A stretch of DNA of 64,000 nucleotides. Source: Bradyrhizobium sp. sBnM-33. GTDB taxonomy: Bacteria > Pseudomonadota > Alphaproteobacteria > Rhizobiales > Xanthobacteraceae. Positions 9,360-19,420 of this stretch are shown piece after piece (the stretch's first letter is position 1; every line of letters starts with the position of its first letter). The stretch covers positions 2,790,001-2,854,000 of the forward strand of contig NZ_CP136624.1 in the NCBI RefSeq assembly GCF_032917945.1. Reading direction: 5' to 3'. The translations under genes were made by a program, and so were the position numbers. The notes under the pieces are model-generated. The model searched no databases. It worked only from the letters and a program-made list of their open reading frames with translations, and was not told where the DNA came from.

Positions 9360-10673
9360 ATGAAGCTTGGACTGTTTTATGAACACCAGTTGCCGCGTCC
9401 TTGGGAGGACGGCAGCGAGCGAAAATTGTTCAGTGATGCGCTGGAGCAGATCGAACTGGCCGATCGGCTTCGATTCGATCACATGTGGGCGGTTGAGCAT
9501 CATTTCCTCGAGGAGTACTCCCACTCATCCGCACCCGAGGTCTTTCTGGGTGCCGTCTCCCAGCGTACAAAGACTATTCGCATTGGTCACGGCATTTGCC
9601 TGTCCTCCCCGAATTACAACCATCCGGCGCGGGTGGCGGAGCGCCTGGCGACGCTCGATCTGATCTCTGGGGGGCGCGCCGAGTGGGGGACCGGAGAATC
9701 CGCGTCGCTGATCGAGATGCATGGCTTTGGGATCGAGCCCGAGCAGAAAAATGCCATGTGGCGGGAAGGGGTCGAGCAGACCGCCAATATGATGACGATG
9801 CGGCCGTATCCCGGGTACGACGGGCAATTCTTCTCAATGCCGACCCGTAACATCGTGCCAAAGCCGGTCCAGAAGCCGCACCCACCGATCTGGATGGCGT
9901 GTTCCCGGCGCGACAGTATTTTGCGTGCCGCGCGTTACGGGGTAGGGGCGCTGGTTTTTGGATTTGTGGAGGCGTCGCAAGCGAAAGTGTGGCGCGACGA
10001 GTATTATCAGATCATCAAGTCCAATGAGTGCGTGCCCATTGGGCATTCGGTAAACGCCAATATCGCCACTCTCAACGGTATGATGGTTCATGAGAACGCC
10101 GAAGAAGCGATGCGTCGAGGACTCGATGGTTTCAAGTTCTTCGGTTATTCGATCGCGCATTATGCGGTATATGGCGAACACCGTCCTGGGCGCACGAATT
10201 TGTGGCGGCGCTTCCAAGCGATCAAGGACGAGATGAAGGAGACGCCAGGCTCAGGCAGCATCGGACAGCCCAGGAGTGTTCGCGAGCATCTCATGGGGTA
10301 TGCTGATGCCGGTATCGACCAGATGATCTTTATCCAGCAGTGCGGCATGAATAAGCACGAGCATATCTGTGAGGCACTTGAGCTGTTCGCCAAAGAGGTC
10401 ATGCCTGCTCTGAAAGAGCGGGAAGACGAGCGCGTCCGACGTAAAGAAGAGGAGCTGGCTCCCTACGTAGAGGCGGCACTTGCCCGCAAGTCCTCGATGC
10501 CCGAGCTGCACGAGTCGGACATCCCGAATGTCGAGGCGATTGGCATCGTCCTTGAGCGTTGTACAGGTAAGGACTACGCCTCGGCCGGTGGCACCTTCGC
10601 GGACCCGACCCGCGGAGGCGCCATTCCGATGGCTTCACGCGAGTCCTTCGCCAAGTCGGCCAAGGTCGACTGA
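9360..10673 (+). CDS. LLM-class flavin-dependent monooxygenase (bacterial luciferase family)
   Basis: A 437-residue protein of the luciferase-like monooxygenase superfamily, which uses reduced FMN or F420 and oxygen on small organic substrates. Family marks are the start MKLGLFYEHQLP, WAVEHHF at about residue 45, the IRIGHGICL strand, GGRAEWGTGES around 115, and KPVQKPHPPIWMACS near 170. The length is at the upper end for the family, with a charged C-terminal extension. The ATG at 9360 follows a good ribosome-binding site (GGAGAAAAAGG). It stands alone; the substrate cannot be told from sequence. A sigma-54-like promoter lies 500 bp upstream. Confidence 0.85.
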   Translation: MKLGLFYEHQLPRPWEDGSERKLFSDALEQIELADRLRFDHMWAVEHHFLEEYSHSSAPEVFLGAVSQRTKTIRIGHGICLSSPNYNHPARVAERLATLDLISGGRAEWGTGESASLIEMHGFGIEPEQKNAMWREGVEQTANMMTMRPYPGYDGQFFSMPTRNIVPKPVQKPHPPIWMACSRRDSILRAARYGVGALVFGFVEASQAKVWRDEYYQIIKSNECVPIGHSVNANIATLNGMMVHENAEEAMRRGLDGFKFFGYSIAHYAVYGEHRPGRTNLWRRFQAIKDEMKETPGSGSIGQPRSVREHLMGYADAGIDQMIFIQQCGMNKHEHICEALELFAKEVMPALKEREDERVRRKEEELAPYVEAALARKSSMPELHESDIPNVEAIGIVLERCTGKDYASAGGTFADPTRGGAIPMASRESFAKSAKVD

Positions 10674-11501
10674 CGCGAGGGCCGCGATGGGATCTGGCCG
10701 AGTTCATGGGCGGGTGCCCTCAGTGGCCGGCAACGGCCGAGGAAATCGGCCACGCATCGCTCACAGTCCTAAGAAGCTTGTGTGCTGGCCGCGCCAATCC
10801 TACAAGTGATTTCTCTGCGAAGCTGGGAACCCAAAGCTATGCGTCTAAGTTTTCTGGGTGACTACGTTGATCGGGGTAGATGCCGAATGCCTCACCCCCT
10901 GAATCCAATTGCCCCTTTAGCTGATGGATGCCCCAATCCATACGCGAAATCATGGGTACTACTCAGTTATCCGAACTGGGCTGAGCATTGAAATCCTATA
11001 AGCATCTGCGCATTCGATGAAGATATCCCAAGCCTTTTGAAACGGCTCACCGGCTCCCGAACGTGCCGCCCACACATAGGTGCAGCCGCGTGCACGGCCA
11101 TTCCTATAGGGTCGAGGTGCAACTCGATGGACCAGGGATCCTGTCACCGGATTCGTCGTAGACTTTTCTGACCTAGATCATCAGTGCACTTGATCATTGA
11201 TGCCTAAACGAAGTCGAGGGATTGGAGAATCCTACGGCAGAGAACATTGCCGTTTTGATCTTGGAGAGATTGAAGCACAAGCTTCATCAAATATTATCCG
11301 TTCGAGCCTACGAAACCTCCGATTGTTGGGCTGAATATGAGGGACGATGACAAGAAAAGCACCTTGTTTGGCCTGCTTCTCGTCGTCGAATTTGCAATCC
11401 TTCGAGCCCTATAGCTTGAAAAAAGCGTGCATCTAAAACCCCTTCTGCCCGAACGATCGATTCCCGCTCAAGCGCTAGGAGAGTCTTCACAGGCCGATTG
11501 C
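10674..11501. other. Intergenic, no gene seen
   Basis: Between two converging genes (monooxygenase and nolK). Only short unrelated open frames. I saw no repeat, terminator or known site. Confidence 0.5.
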
Positions 11502-12503
11502 TTATGGGTCCCGGATCACGCTCGCTTGTTCGGCACGCGGAGGACTACTCTGCCGCGACCTGTGGCTCTCGTTTAGATATGCCCGGTACGCCAACGCAAT
11601 GCCCTCCCTCAGCGAGGTGCGGGCTCGCCAGCCGAGCGCGGTGAGATGGCAGACATCGAGCAGCTTGCGCGGCGTGCCGTCGGGGCGCGAGGTGTCAAAG
11701 CTGATCTCGCCGGTATAGCCGACAGTTGCGGCCGCGACACGGGCGAATTCGGCAATCGTGGTGTCCTCGCCGGTGCCGATATTGACTAGTTCGTCATCCG
11801 AATAGGTCTTCATCAAATGGATGCAGGCGTCCGCGAGGTCGTCGACATAGAGGAATTCGCGCCGTGGCGTGCCGGTGCCCCAGACCGCGACCTCGCTGGC
11901 GCCGGATGCCTTCGCCTCATGGAAACGGCGGATCAACGCAGCCACGACGTGGCTATATTCGGGATGATAATTGTCTCCGGGGCCATAGAGATTGGTCGGC
12001 ATCACATTGATGAAGTCGGTGCCATACTGGCTCCGATAGGCCTCCACCATCTTGATACCGGCGATCTTCGCAATCGCATATGGCTCGTTGGTCGGCTCCA
12101 GTGGGCCGGTCAACATGGAATCCCCGCGCAGCGGCTGCGGCGCCAGCTTGGGGTAGATGCAGGAGGAGCCGAGAAACATCAGTTTCTCGGCGCCATGGAC
12201 ATGCGCGGCATGGATCACGTTCGCCGCAATCGCCAGATTGTCGTAGAGGAATTCTGCGCGCAGCGTGTTGTTGGCGACGATGCCGCCGACCTTGCCTGCC
12301 GCCAGAAATACGACCTGCGGTCGGTGGGCGGCGAACCACCGGTTGACCGCCCCCTGATCACGCAGATCGACCTCATTGCGGGTCGTTGTCAGCAGTTCGA
12401 CATCTTCACGCCCCAGCCGGCGCGCCAGTGCGGAACCGACCATGCCGCGATGGCCGGCGACGTAGACGGTCTTGCCCTTCAGCTCAAAGGGAATGCTTAC
12501 CAT
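11502..12503 (-). CDS. nolK: GDP-L-fucose synthase NolK
   Basis: Converts GDP-4-keto-6-deoxy-mannose to GDP-L-fucose, the donor for fucosylation of Nod factors. The protein (333 aa, usual family length) shows the NAD(P)-binding start [18 protein letters not shown], the [10 protein letters not shown] strand with the catalytic Ser, the YAIAKIAG active-site Tyr and Lys, and [11 protein letters not shown]. The frame stays open upstream, but the ATG at 12503 ([12 protein letters not shown]) is chosen because the family starts there. It overlaps the end of noeL by 20 bp, so the two genes are co-transcribed from the noeL side. The C-terminal tail after AYRAYLNE is a little longer than usual. Confidence 0.93.
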   Translation of the reverse strand: MVSIPFELKGKTVYVAGHRGMVGSALARRLGREDVELLTTTRNEVDLRDQGAVNRWFAAHRPQVVFLAAGKVGGIVANNTLRAEFLYDNLAIAANVIHAAHVHGAEKLMFLGSSCIYPKLAPQPLRGDSMLTGPLEPTNEPYAIAKIAGIKMVEAYRSQYGTDFINVMPTNLYGPGDNYHPEYSHVVAALIRRFHEAKASGASEVAVWGTGTPRREFLYVDDLADACIHLMKTYSDDELVNIGTGEDTTIAEFARVAAATVGYTGEISFDTSRPDGTPRKLLDVCHLTALGWRARTSLREGIALAYRAYLNESHRSRQSSPPRAEQASVIRDP

Positions 12504-13569
12504 GAGCCGCCTCCCGTCGCGCGTCTTCGAGGTCGCTCGCGACCATCTCCTTGACCAGCTGGGCAAAGGGCGTCTTGGGCTTCCAGCCCAGTTTCTCCCG
12601 CGCCTTGCTGGCGTCGCCAATCAGAAGGTCGACCTCCGTGGGCCGGAAATACTCCGGATCGATGCGCACCACGGTCTTGCCGGACTTCTTGTCGACACCG
12701 GTCTCCTCGACGCCCTTGCCGTGCCATTCGATGCTGCGGCCGACTTCGGCAAAGGCGACTTCGATCAGTTCGCGCACCGAGCGCGTCTCGCCGGTGGCGA
12801 GCACGAAATCGTCAGGCTGATCCGCCTGCAGGATCGCATGCATGCCCTCGATATAGTCCTTCGCATGCCCCCAGTCGCGCTTGGCCTCGAGATTGCCGAG
12901 ATAGAGCGTGTCCTCAAGCCCCACCTCGAGGCGGGCAACGCCGCGCGTGATCTTGCGGGTGACAAAGGTCTCGCCGCGGATCGGGCTCTCATGGTTGAAC
13001 AGGATGCCGTTGCAAGCGAACATGCCGTAGGCTTCGCGATAATTCACCGTAATCCAGTAGCCGTACAGTTTTGCGACCCCGTAGGGCGAACGCGGATAGA
13101 ACGGCGTGGTCTCCTTCTGCGGCACCTCCTGGACCAGGCCGTACAATTCCGACGTAGAGGCCTGGTAGAAGCGCGTCTCCTTTTCCATGCCGAGAATGCG
13201 GATCGCCTCGAGCAGGCGCAGAACGCCGACCGCGTCGGCGTTGGCGGTGTATTCCGGGCTTTCGAAGCTGACGCCGACATGGCTCTGGGCAGCGAGGTTG
13301 TAGATCTCGGTCGGCCTGATCTGCTGCATCAGCCGGATCAGGTTGGTCGAGTCGGTCATGTCGCCGTAATGCAGCAGGAACGGCACGTTGCGGGCATGCG
13401 GGTCCTGGTAGAGGTGATCGATCCGCGCCGTGTTGAACGAGGACGACCGCCGCTTGATGCCGTGGACCTCATAGCCGAGGCCAAGCAGATATTCGGCCAG
13501 ATAGGCACCGTCCTGGCCGGTGACGCCCGTGATCAGCGCCACGCGCCGCTGTGAATCCTGAGCCGTCAT
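12484..13569 (-). CDS. noeL: GDP-mannose 4,6-dehydratase NoeL
   Basis: First step from GDP-mannose to GDP-fucose, feeding NolK. The 361-residue product has [20 protein letters not shown] (Rossmann motif), [31 protein letters not shown], the STSELYG strand and the YxxxK pair in [12 protein letters not shown], all standard for Gmd/NoeL. The start at 13569 ([15 protein letters not shown]) has GGAGAG just upstream; an in-frame TTG at 13590 is possible. In other bradyrhizobia these genes sit near the fucosyltransferase gene nodZ; nodZ is not in this window and I saw no nod box upstream. Confidence 0.93.
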   Translation of the reverse strand: MTAQDSQRRVALITGVTGQDGAYLAEYLLGLGYEVHGIKRRSSSFNTARIDHLYQDPHARNVPFLLHYGDMTDSTNLIRLMQQIRPTEIYNLAAQSHVGVSFESPEYTANADAVGVLRLLEAIRILGMEKETRFYQASTSELYGLVQEVPQKETTPFYPRSPYGVAKLYGYWITVNYREAYGMFACNGILFNHESPIRGETFVTRKITRGVARLEVGLEDTLYLGNLEAKRDWGHAKDYIEGMHAILQADQPDDFVLATGETRSVRELIEVAFAEVGRSIEWHGKGVEETGVDKKSGKTVVRIDPEYFRPTEVDLLIGDASKAREKLGWKPKTPFAQLVKEMVASDLEDARREAAHGKHSL

Positions 13570-14030
13570 TCTCTCTCCGGTTATGCGCAAGGGAAGGCCG
13601 TCATTTGCGAAGTCTAACTGAAAGTCGATTCAAATCAGGCGGTTAGGCCGCCGAGTCAGCATCGGCCGGGGCAATGAAAGCTGGAGCCCGCCCTTTGCCT
13701 TGTGCTGTGGTGCGATTGTGACGAGCTACTTTGCAATTCGACAGCAATGACATGGTACGACGCGCCTATTGAAGAGCCCGAAATACGCTGGCGACGCATC
13801 CTAAAAGCCACGAGTTGATCGAGAGGCGCGCATAATCCATCCGATTTATCGTCAGGCCGGCGCATACACTATATATACATTGATATACATTGCGCAGGAA
13901 GGGGGTGCGTGTAATCGAGAATTCAAGGACAAAGTTCAACGGACCTCCGCGAGGCCCTGTAAGTAGGCAGCTGCCGAGCGCTCCAAAAGTTCTCGACAGG
14001 ACTGCTGGCTAGGCTTCGGCAGGCCTTTTT
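13570..14030. other. Divergent intergenic region upstream of noeL, no gene or nod box seen
   Basis: About 460 bp with AT-rich patches near 13865-13890 (TATATATACATTGATATACA). I looked for a nod box (conserved ATC-N9-GAT halves and AAACAATC) and did not find one on either strand. Confidence 0.4.
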
Positions 14031-14088
14031 CTAAGAGACCGCATATTTCCATGGAACCCACATCATCCTTAACAGTACAATCGGCAGA

Positions 14089-14656
14089 TTGCTTCTCTTC
14101 TTCCAAAAGCCGGATCGCGTTATCTTGGACATCGGCTGCAACGACGGAACCGATACGCGAAAGTTTCTCGAGCTCTGCCCGCAGGCTCAGCTCTACTGCT
14201 TTGAGCCAGATCCCCGAGCGGCTGCTCGCTTCAAGAAAAACATGGATCTGTACCTCGACAAAGTGAAGCTATTCGAGATCGCGGTCAGTGAGCGAAATGG
14301 CAGGGTCGATTTCCATCCAAGCAATGGAAATGGAGATGCGAAGGAATGGGATCTCTCTGGCTCAATACGCCGACCCAAGAATCATCTCGTGGAACATGAC
14401 TGGGTTCGGTTTGATCATCCCATCTCAGTTGAAACTCGACGGTTGGATGATTGGTGCCGTGAGGCGAACTTAAAACGCATCGATTTCATCTGGATGGACG
14501 TGCAGGGAGCCGAGTCCGATGTGATCGCTGGCGGCAAGGAATACCTTGAGCAACACGCGCTTCGTCTACACGGAATGCAGCGACCAGGAGCTCTATGAAG
14601 GGCAGCAGTCCCTGCAAGCCAATCTTGACCTGTTACCTTCGTTCGTCCGGCGATGA
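14089..14656 (+). pseudogene. FkbM-family methyltransferase, frameshifted
   Basis: The SAM-binding motif VILDIGCNDGTDTRKF, CFEPDPRAAARF and ETRRLDDW...IDFIWMDVQGAE mark an FkbM-type O-methyltransferase. Near 14550 one base shifts the frame: the original frame ends in EQHALRLHGM... at 14598, whereas the next frame continues with the expected TRFVYTECSDQELYEGQQ and stops at 14656. No ATG is present in the correct N-terminal frame (TTG at 14089). The gene is probably dead. Such enzymes modify sugars or polyketides; in a nod region it could once have decorated a polysaccharide. Confidence 0.7.
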
Positions 14657-15636
14657 ACCCTTACTCGCCTGCGATCAGCTCTTCGATAAGAACTCGCAAG
14701 TACCCAAATCCCGAAAAGCCGCAAGCCCAACAAAAACAGCTTGAATCTCACGTAGCGTCAGGTTGTAGGCTTGAAAAAATGCTGACTAAAGCCATCATTA
14801 GCAACTCAAACGAGTGCCACGCAACGTTCCCATTGAGGGATTCGCGTCTTCTCGAGCATCCTCGTGACGCTTTCATTCAGTGTGCTTCGAGAGGCTGAGT
14901 CACTTCGCGTGTTGGCAGGCAGAAACAGATCGGAGTCAAGGAAAGATCCACAAATCCAAGAGGGCTCGTAAGAGGGCTCGTAGTGGTGCGACGTGGGAGG
15001 TAGATCAGTCCGTGCAAGCGCTTCGGAGGGCCGGCCACCCTTAGGCAGAGTCACCCATGTGGGTGAGGCGTGCGCCGCATTGGCTGGGCTGCGTGGCACG
15101 TTGCGATCTTCTCAGCCGATCTTGATATGCAGGTGGCGAGGGCGCCGTATTCTTTAGGAAGTGCGGTATCGCTGCGAAGGAGCTGAACTACTGTGATGCT
15201 TGCTGCCTTCTCCTCGTTTCGTGGAGCATGTTGGGAAACCTCAGTCCGCTGCTCACCGGGGGCCGGCGGTTGCGCCGGCATGGTCATCATGTTCGTGTAA
15301 TTTCGGACTCCCGCCATGCGTGCAGAAGTCGACGTCGCCGCTTTCGAGTTCGTGTCACGGCGAAGCGCCCCAATGGGTGAGGCTGCGGATCCGGCAGACG
15401 TCTCGAACTTCCGAGATCGTATGCGCAGGGTCGTCTTTGAGCCTTACTCTGCTTACTGCAGCCCCATAAGTAGAGTCTAGAAGTCGACGGAAGCTGTCTC
15501 GCCCAAGTTTCCTGAGCCCGCATGATGTGACCGTCGTGGCAACACAGGCGCGGAGGCGGAGCGGCTTTGGCCGGTCTTTCAACGGCGACCACAACTTCGC
15601 CGACAGGCGAGCCAACATTCAGAAAGGAAGCATGTC
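14657..15636. other. Gene-poor stretch with a MerR-type site
   Basis: About 1 kb containing only short open frames without family features. It holds the MerR-type promoter at 14740, nearly identical to that at 7454. Confidence 0.5.
14740..14771 (+). promoter_or_regulatory. MerR-type promoter/operator, copy 4
   Basis: TTGAAT at 14741, a 19-bp spacer identical to that of the 7454 site, and TAGGCT at 14766. An ATG lies at 14779 (peptide MLTKAII), again almost leaderless. The identity with the 7454 copy extends about 40 bp. Confidence 0.6.
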
Positions 15637-15882
15637 TTGACTCAGGCCGAAAAAGACGTGGTCGAGCACATGCTCGCATCATTAGCGATCAGCTCGCTGC
15701 AAAGTGGCATTGCACCTACCAACGAACAGGTTGCGCATCATTTTGAGCTATCATGCGAGGAGGTTGGACTTGTCGTCACGCTTGAATCTGCGACCCGAAT
15801 CTTCAATTGCGTCGCACGTGAGATCCACAAGGCGCAGTCGGTGCTCGAGTTCATCGGTCGCGCCACGGATCAAATGCAGTGA
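15637..15882 (+). CDS. Small hypothetical protein, 81 aa
   Basis: Not recognised. The frame starts at TTG (15637) with AGAAAGGAAG a few bases upstream and encodes an alpha-helical, acidic protein (MTQAEKDVVEHMLASLAIS) with no Cys-rich or membrane segment. The composition looks coding, and the middle part (PTNEQVAHHFELSCEEVG) has the look of a small helix-turn-helix. It could be a remnant of a larger gene. Confidence 0.4.
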   Translation: MTQAEKDVVEHMLASLAISSLQSGIAPTNEQVAHHFELSCEEVGLVVTLESATRIFNCVAREIHKAQSVLEFIGRATDQMQ

Positions 15883-16348
15883 GCGAGAGCTCCTCGCACG
15901 ACCGCGCAGCACAAAGTCGCCCTCGTTGGTCCGGCATCATAATGGAGGGTAGGACCGACAGGTTAGGTTCCACATAGACTGCATAATTCTGCTCGACGTC
16001 CACAAGCAGGGTACCAATCCGCCCCGACCTCTGCCTCACCGGAATTGTTGAAGGCCGTACCCGTCCACTCTGAGCACTCTGCGACAGCTCCGACAACGGT
16101 GATGCAATTCGGCCAGCCAGGTGTGGCGCGAGGGCTGTCGATCTCGAAAGCGGGTCGCGTCAGCGCAGAGCTCGTCCGATGCACGCTCGATCGGTCCGAT
16201 CCTGCCGTCGAAATATCGAGCGTCGCAGAGCATGACTTCGTCTCGGACGCTGCGGGCCTTGAGCGGCCTGCGATCTCAGGCTAGCTAACGTAAAGCGAGC
16301 TCAGATCTGCAGCTTCAGATTGTTCCAGAACAAAGGTTGGTCCAACCT
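15883..16348. other. Intergenic, no gene recognised
   Basis: Open frames on the minus strand here (for example 15963-16184 with Cys pairs near its end) resemble nothing I know. The last 20 bp form the leader of the phosphopantetheinyl transferase gene. Confidence 0.35.
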
Positions 16349-17023
16349 ATGAAAACGCTAACGACGTTAGGGGCTGCTATCGGCGCAGCTTTGGCAAATG
16401 ACATCAGCTTTTCCGGCGGATCGATATGTGACCCGGTCCCCCTCCCATTTCCGGCCGAAGACGACATGTTGGGGAACGTCTCGCTTCGTCGTCGGCGTGA
16501 GTTCGCCTGGGGACGGCATCACGCTCATGAGGTCTTGCGCAAATTGGGTTTCGCTCCTGTTCCGATTTTGTCGAGAGTGGATCGGGCTCCTCTTTGGCCT
16601 TCGGGGGTCGTCGGCAGCATTTCCCACTCTTCGTCTGATTGCGGAGCTGTTGCTGGAAAGTCCAACACTGTGCTCGCTCTGGGGTTGGACATTGAAGATC
16701 ATGAACCGCTAGGTGCGGACCTTTTGCCGCTCGTGTGCACCTCCGAGGAAATCGAACGTAAGGAGTGGTCCAGCAGTCGCTTCGGCCCGAAATTGTTCTT
16801 CGCAATAAAGGAAGCCGTATACAAATCATATGCGCCGGCAACTGGTGAATTCTTGGATTTTCAAGATGTCAGTGTCAGGACGAATGATCAGAGCGGGGTC
16901 TTCGAGGCTGAGATTGTCAACCCGGAAAAGCCTACTAGTTTCGGCAGTCGAACCATAAATGGAATCTATCGTCCATTTGTTGGAGGAATTCTAGCACTAG
17001 CCGTGCGATTTCGAGGCGCGTGA
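16349..17023 (+). CDS. 4'-phosphopantetheinyl transferase (EntD/Sfp superfamily)
   Basis: Transfers the phosphopantetheine arm from CoA to carrier proteins of nonribosomal peptide, polyketide or fatty acid pathways. The EntD-type motifs are present: GSISHSSSDCGAVAG, the magnesium-binding LGLDIED, and FFAIKEAVYKSYAP with the catalytic Lys. Length (224 aa) fits the EntD group. The ATG at 16349 (MKTLTTLG) is preferred; an in-frame TTG lies at 16337. No synthase or carrier protein is in the window, but broken GNAT and histidine decarboxylase genes lie just downstream on the same strand, suggesting a decayed secondary-metabolite locus. Confidence 0.85.
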   Translation: MKTLTTLGAAIGAALANDISFSGGSICDPVPLPFPAEDDMLGNVSLRRRREFAWGRHHAHEVLRKLGFAPVPILSRVDRAPLWPSGVVGSISHSSSDCGAVAGKSNTVLALGLDIEDHEPLGADLLPLVCTSEEIERKEWSSSRFGPKLFFAIKEAVYKSYAPATGEFLDFQDVSVRTNDQSGVFEAEIVNPEKPTSFGSRTINGIYRPFVGGILALAVRFRGA

Positions 17024-17814
17024 TGCATCTCGTCAGCTAAATGCTGGAAGGCCAAACGAGACCTCATCGAGGTTGCCTTGCAATTGAAGAATATTCTTCT
17101 GTTCTAGTAGCGAGTGGGCGCTTTGACTCCGATAAGAAGCTTAATGTGTATGACTCCGTAGCGCCCCGCTGCCCTCTCCGCGATCCGACCAGACAAGGTC
17201 CTTCACCGAGCCCTTTCTGATCGAACGTGAGCTGAGATGCCGGTCATCATGTGGGTCTCTCAATCAGGAAACCGTGAAAAGGGAGCGCCTGATAGGTCAC
17301 GACTAGCTGCCGTTATCCGGGTTTCGCGCGATGATGCCCACGCTCGCAATAGCGATGGCGGCGTTAGATCCAACATCGAACAAGCTATGTAACTGCCGGA
17401 TACGCAACGTGGTGAGAGCGACGCCGCAAGCAACAGCCAAGCCAGAGATGATCGAGGCGGTGGGCGCCCGTCGGGCTGCCGAGTCGCAATTCGCCTTGGC
17501 CTGCGCGCGCGCTTCCGTACGAAAGCAAACGCGCCTCTTGTCTAGAAGCCGCCAAGCTGTTGCGAATGCGACATCGCGAGCGAAAAAAACAGCCAATTTG
17601 CGGTTGCGTCGCAGTGGCTCAAATCCTGCACCGCGCCAGGTGGCAGTAGGGCCAAGCCGGTCGCAGAAGTCCGAAGTTGCAATTGAAAGGGGAATCGCGA
17701 GCTGCGGAGCATTGGGAGCTTTTTGGGTTTCTAAGCCTCTCAACCCATTTCCGCTGTGCTTCGTTACGCTTGCGGACCGGTGCTGTTCGCACGGTTCTCG
17801 ACATAGGTGTAATG
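17024..17814. other. Stretch without a recognised gene
   Basis: Overlapping open frames on both strands at 17303-17831. The minus frame (17303-17743) has a Gly/Ala-rich, possibly membrane-inserted end (IISGLAVACGVALTTL), but I cannot assign it. Confidence 0.35.
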
Positions 17815-18180
17815 ATGAAATCCGCGTCTAGTGAGAACGAATCGATCAAGACCGTCGCCCCTGAGAGCCAATCGAGTGTCAACGCCATTCTGACGACGGC
17901 TTTTACAATGTGCCCCTTATCTAGGTGGCTCTATCCGGAGCCGGAGCGCTACTTGCGCCATTCAGCGGGTTCATCGAGCATTACTGCGGCGATCCATACA
18001 CCAATCGAAGCGGCATATTTCGATAACGGCGACAAAGGCGCGCTTCTGTGGCAGACCGACAAAATGCATCGGAACGACGCGCGGATGATGAAGTTCCTGC
18101 TCGGGAGCGTTCCAGAGTACAGGCGAGCGGAAACCGAAAGGGTACCCCGATTGTTCTCTGATATGCGATCCGCAGCCTAG
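17815..18180 (+). pseudogene. GNAT-type acetyltransferase fragment
   Basis: AILTTAFTMCPLSRWLYPEPERYLRH matches the N-terminal part of GNAT-like acetyltransferases (AF..DP..RWLYPDP..YL). Just after it the expected continuation (GFIEHYCGDPYTN) is in another frame, so the gene is frameshifted, and the acetyl-CoA-binding C-terminal half is missing. The frame runs directly into the histidine decarboxylase remnant, implying a deletion. Confidence 0.5.
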
Positions 18181-18482
18181 GTATCGGAGGGATCAAGCGA
18201 ACCTTCCGTCAATGTGAGCAACTCGCGGCCTACGCAGCCGAAGAGCTAAATGCCCATGGCGTGAGAGCGTGGCGCAATCCCGATGCGCTGACCGTGGTCT
18301 TCCCTCCCGTTGGAGAATGCATCAAGACCAAGTGGTAGATTGCGACGCAGGACGTCAGCCACCTGGTCGTCACGCCGGGCACGACCAAGCACCAGATCGA
18401 TGCGCTAATCGAAGCTATGACGACGAGAAGGCTGGGGCTCGAGGAATCGGACATTCGTGATGGCTGCGTGTGGCACGCTTAA
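18180..18482 (+). pseudogene. C-terminal fragment of a PLP-dependent histidine decarboxylase
   Basis: The frame reads AYAAEELNAHGVRAWRNPDA, LTVVFPPVGECIKTKW, an in-frame TAG, then DVSHLVVTPGTTKHQIDALI. The VVFP.P...I..KW..A pattern followed by a Val-Thr-x-x-x-Thr-x-x-Gln-Ile/Leu-Asp-Ala stretch is the C-terminus of group II histidine decarboxylases. The first two thirds and the PLP lysine are absent. Histamine made by such enzymes is used in some siderophores, which may link it to the nearby phosphopantetheinyl transferase (inference). Confidence 0.55.
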
Positions 18483-18985
18483 CCCCCTAACATCGGAGTA
18501 GGTGAGGTGCGTCGAGTGTCTACTCCGCTTGCTCTCGAAGGAGATGAATGTTGCAATCACATTGATCGAGCACCGCATCATGACACTCGAAGGGTTGTCG
18601 GGCCTTAGTAGTCTCGCATTCGTTGCCGGAACGGCCTATCGTACCGAGCCAAACATGGTGCGGTCCTCTCGGTCGGATCCGTCACCTTTGGCTAAGGACT
18701 GCCGATAAAAATTTCGATGAACGTTTCTGGAGCTTCGGGCGAATGTCCTCGACGCGATCTCAAGCCGGAGCACTGTTGTGGATCGGCGAGGAGAACCAAT
18801 GGCGACAAACGAGCGTTGCTAGTCGCGAAGCGTCTAGCCGTCAAATCTTGTGCAAGCAATTTCTGCGGGGGACGTCGAGTTGGGTAAGTCAAGCGAGCGG
18901 ATTGGAAGCGCCCGAGTAAGCTTAAGAAGGAAGCGTGCCGGAGCGGCTTCCGCCTACCGCTGCGCGACCGCAAAGGCGCCGATCG

Positions 18986-19174
18986 ATGAGAAGGGGGGCT
19001 GCCATTCGGCGTGCCCGGCTCGAGAGCGGGCTTACGCTTGGCGATGGTGCATCGGCAGCATGTATTTCAGTCCGGATGATCAGTCGGTTCGAAACGAGGC
19101 AATCGACCGTCAGCATTGTGCTGCTTGAAAGTTTCTGCGCGAGATTAGGTAATGACCTGGGCGTTTTTCCGTGA
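18986..19174 (+). CDS. Short XRE-type helix-turn-helix protein or remnant
   Basis: A 62-residue frame, AIRRARLESGLTLGDGASAA then CISVRMISRFETRQSTVSI, with the spacing of an XRE/Cro helix-turn-helix, but lacking anything else. The second helix is slightly off consensus (ETRQ where ETGQ is usual). It may be the N-terminal end of a broken regulator. Confidence 0.4.
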   Translation: MRRGAAIRRARLESGLTLGDGASAACISVRMISRFETRQSTVSIVLLESFCARLGNDLGVFP

Positions 19175-19420
19175 AGTTGAACGACGGGAGAGGCTCAACT
19201 CAAAGGCGCTGATCAAAGTGGAGGTCGTCCGCTCAGCTGGCAGGTACGGCACACCTATCGCTTGCTGTCGCACCGAAAGGGAGCACGGAAGCTTTTCGAA
19301 CCCTTCCTCATCAGCATACAAGCAGAAAGCGATAGCATCCGCGGTTTCTATGCGCGTTAAGTGATGAAAAGCGCGCAAACGCGTCGATCCGCGGGGTGAA
19401 ACGCCTGCATCAGCGTGTTG

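Noticed and set aside
12472..13554. 360-residue open frame on the plus strand
   Set aside because: Shadow of noeL; no family features.
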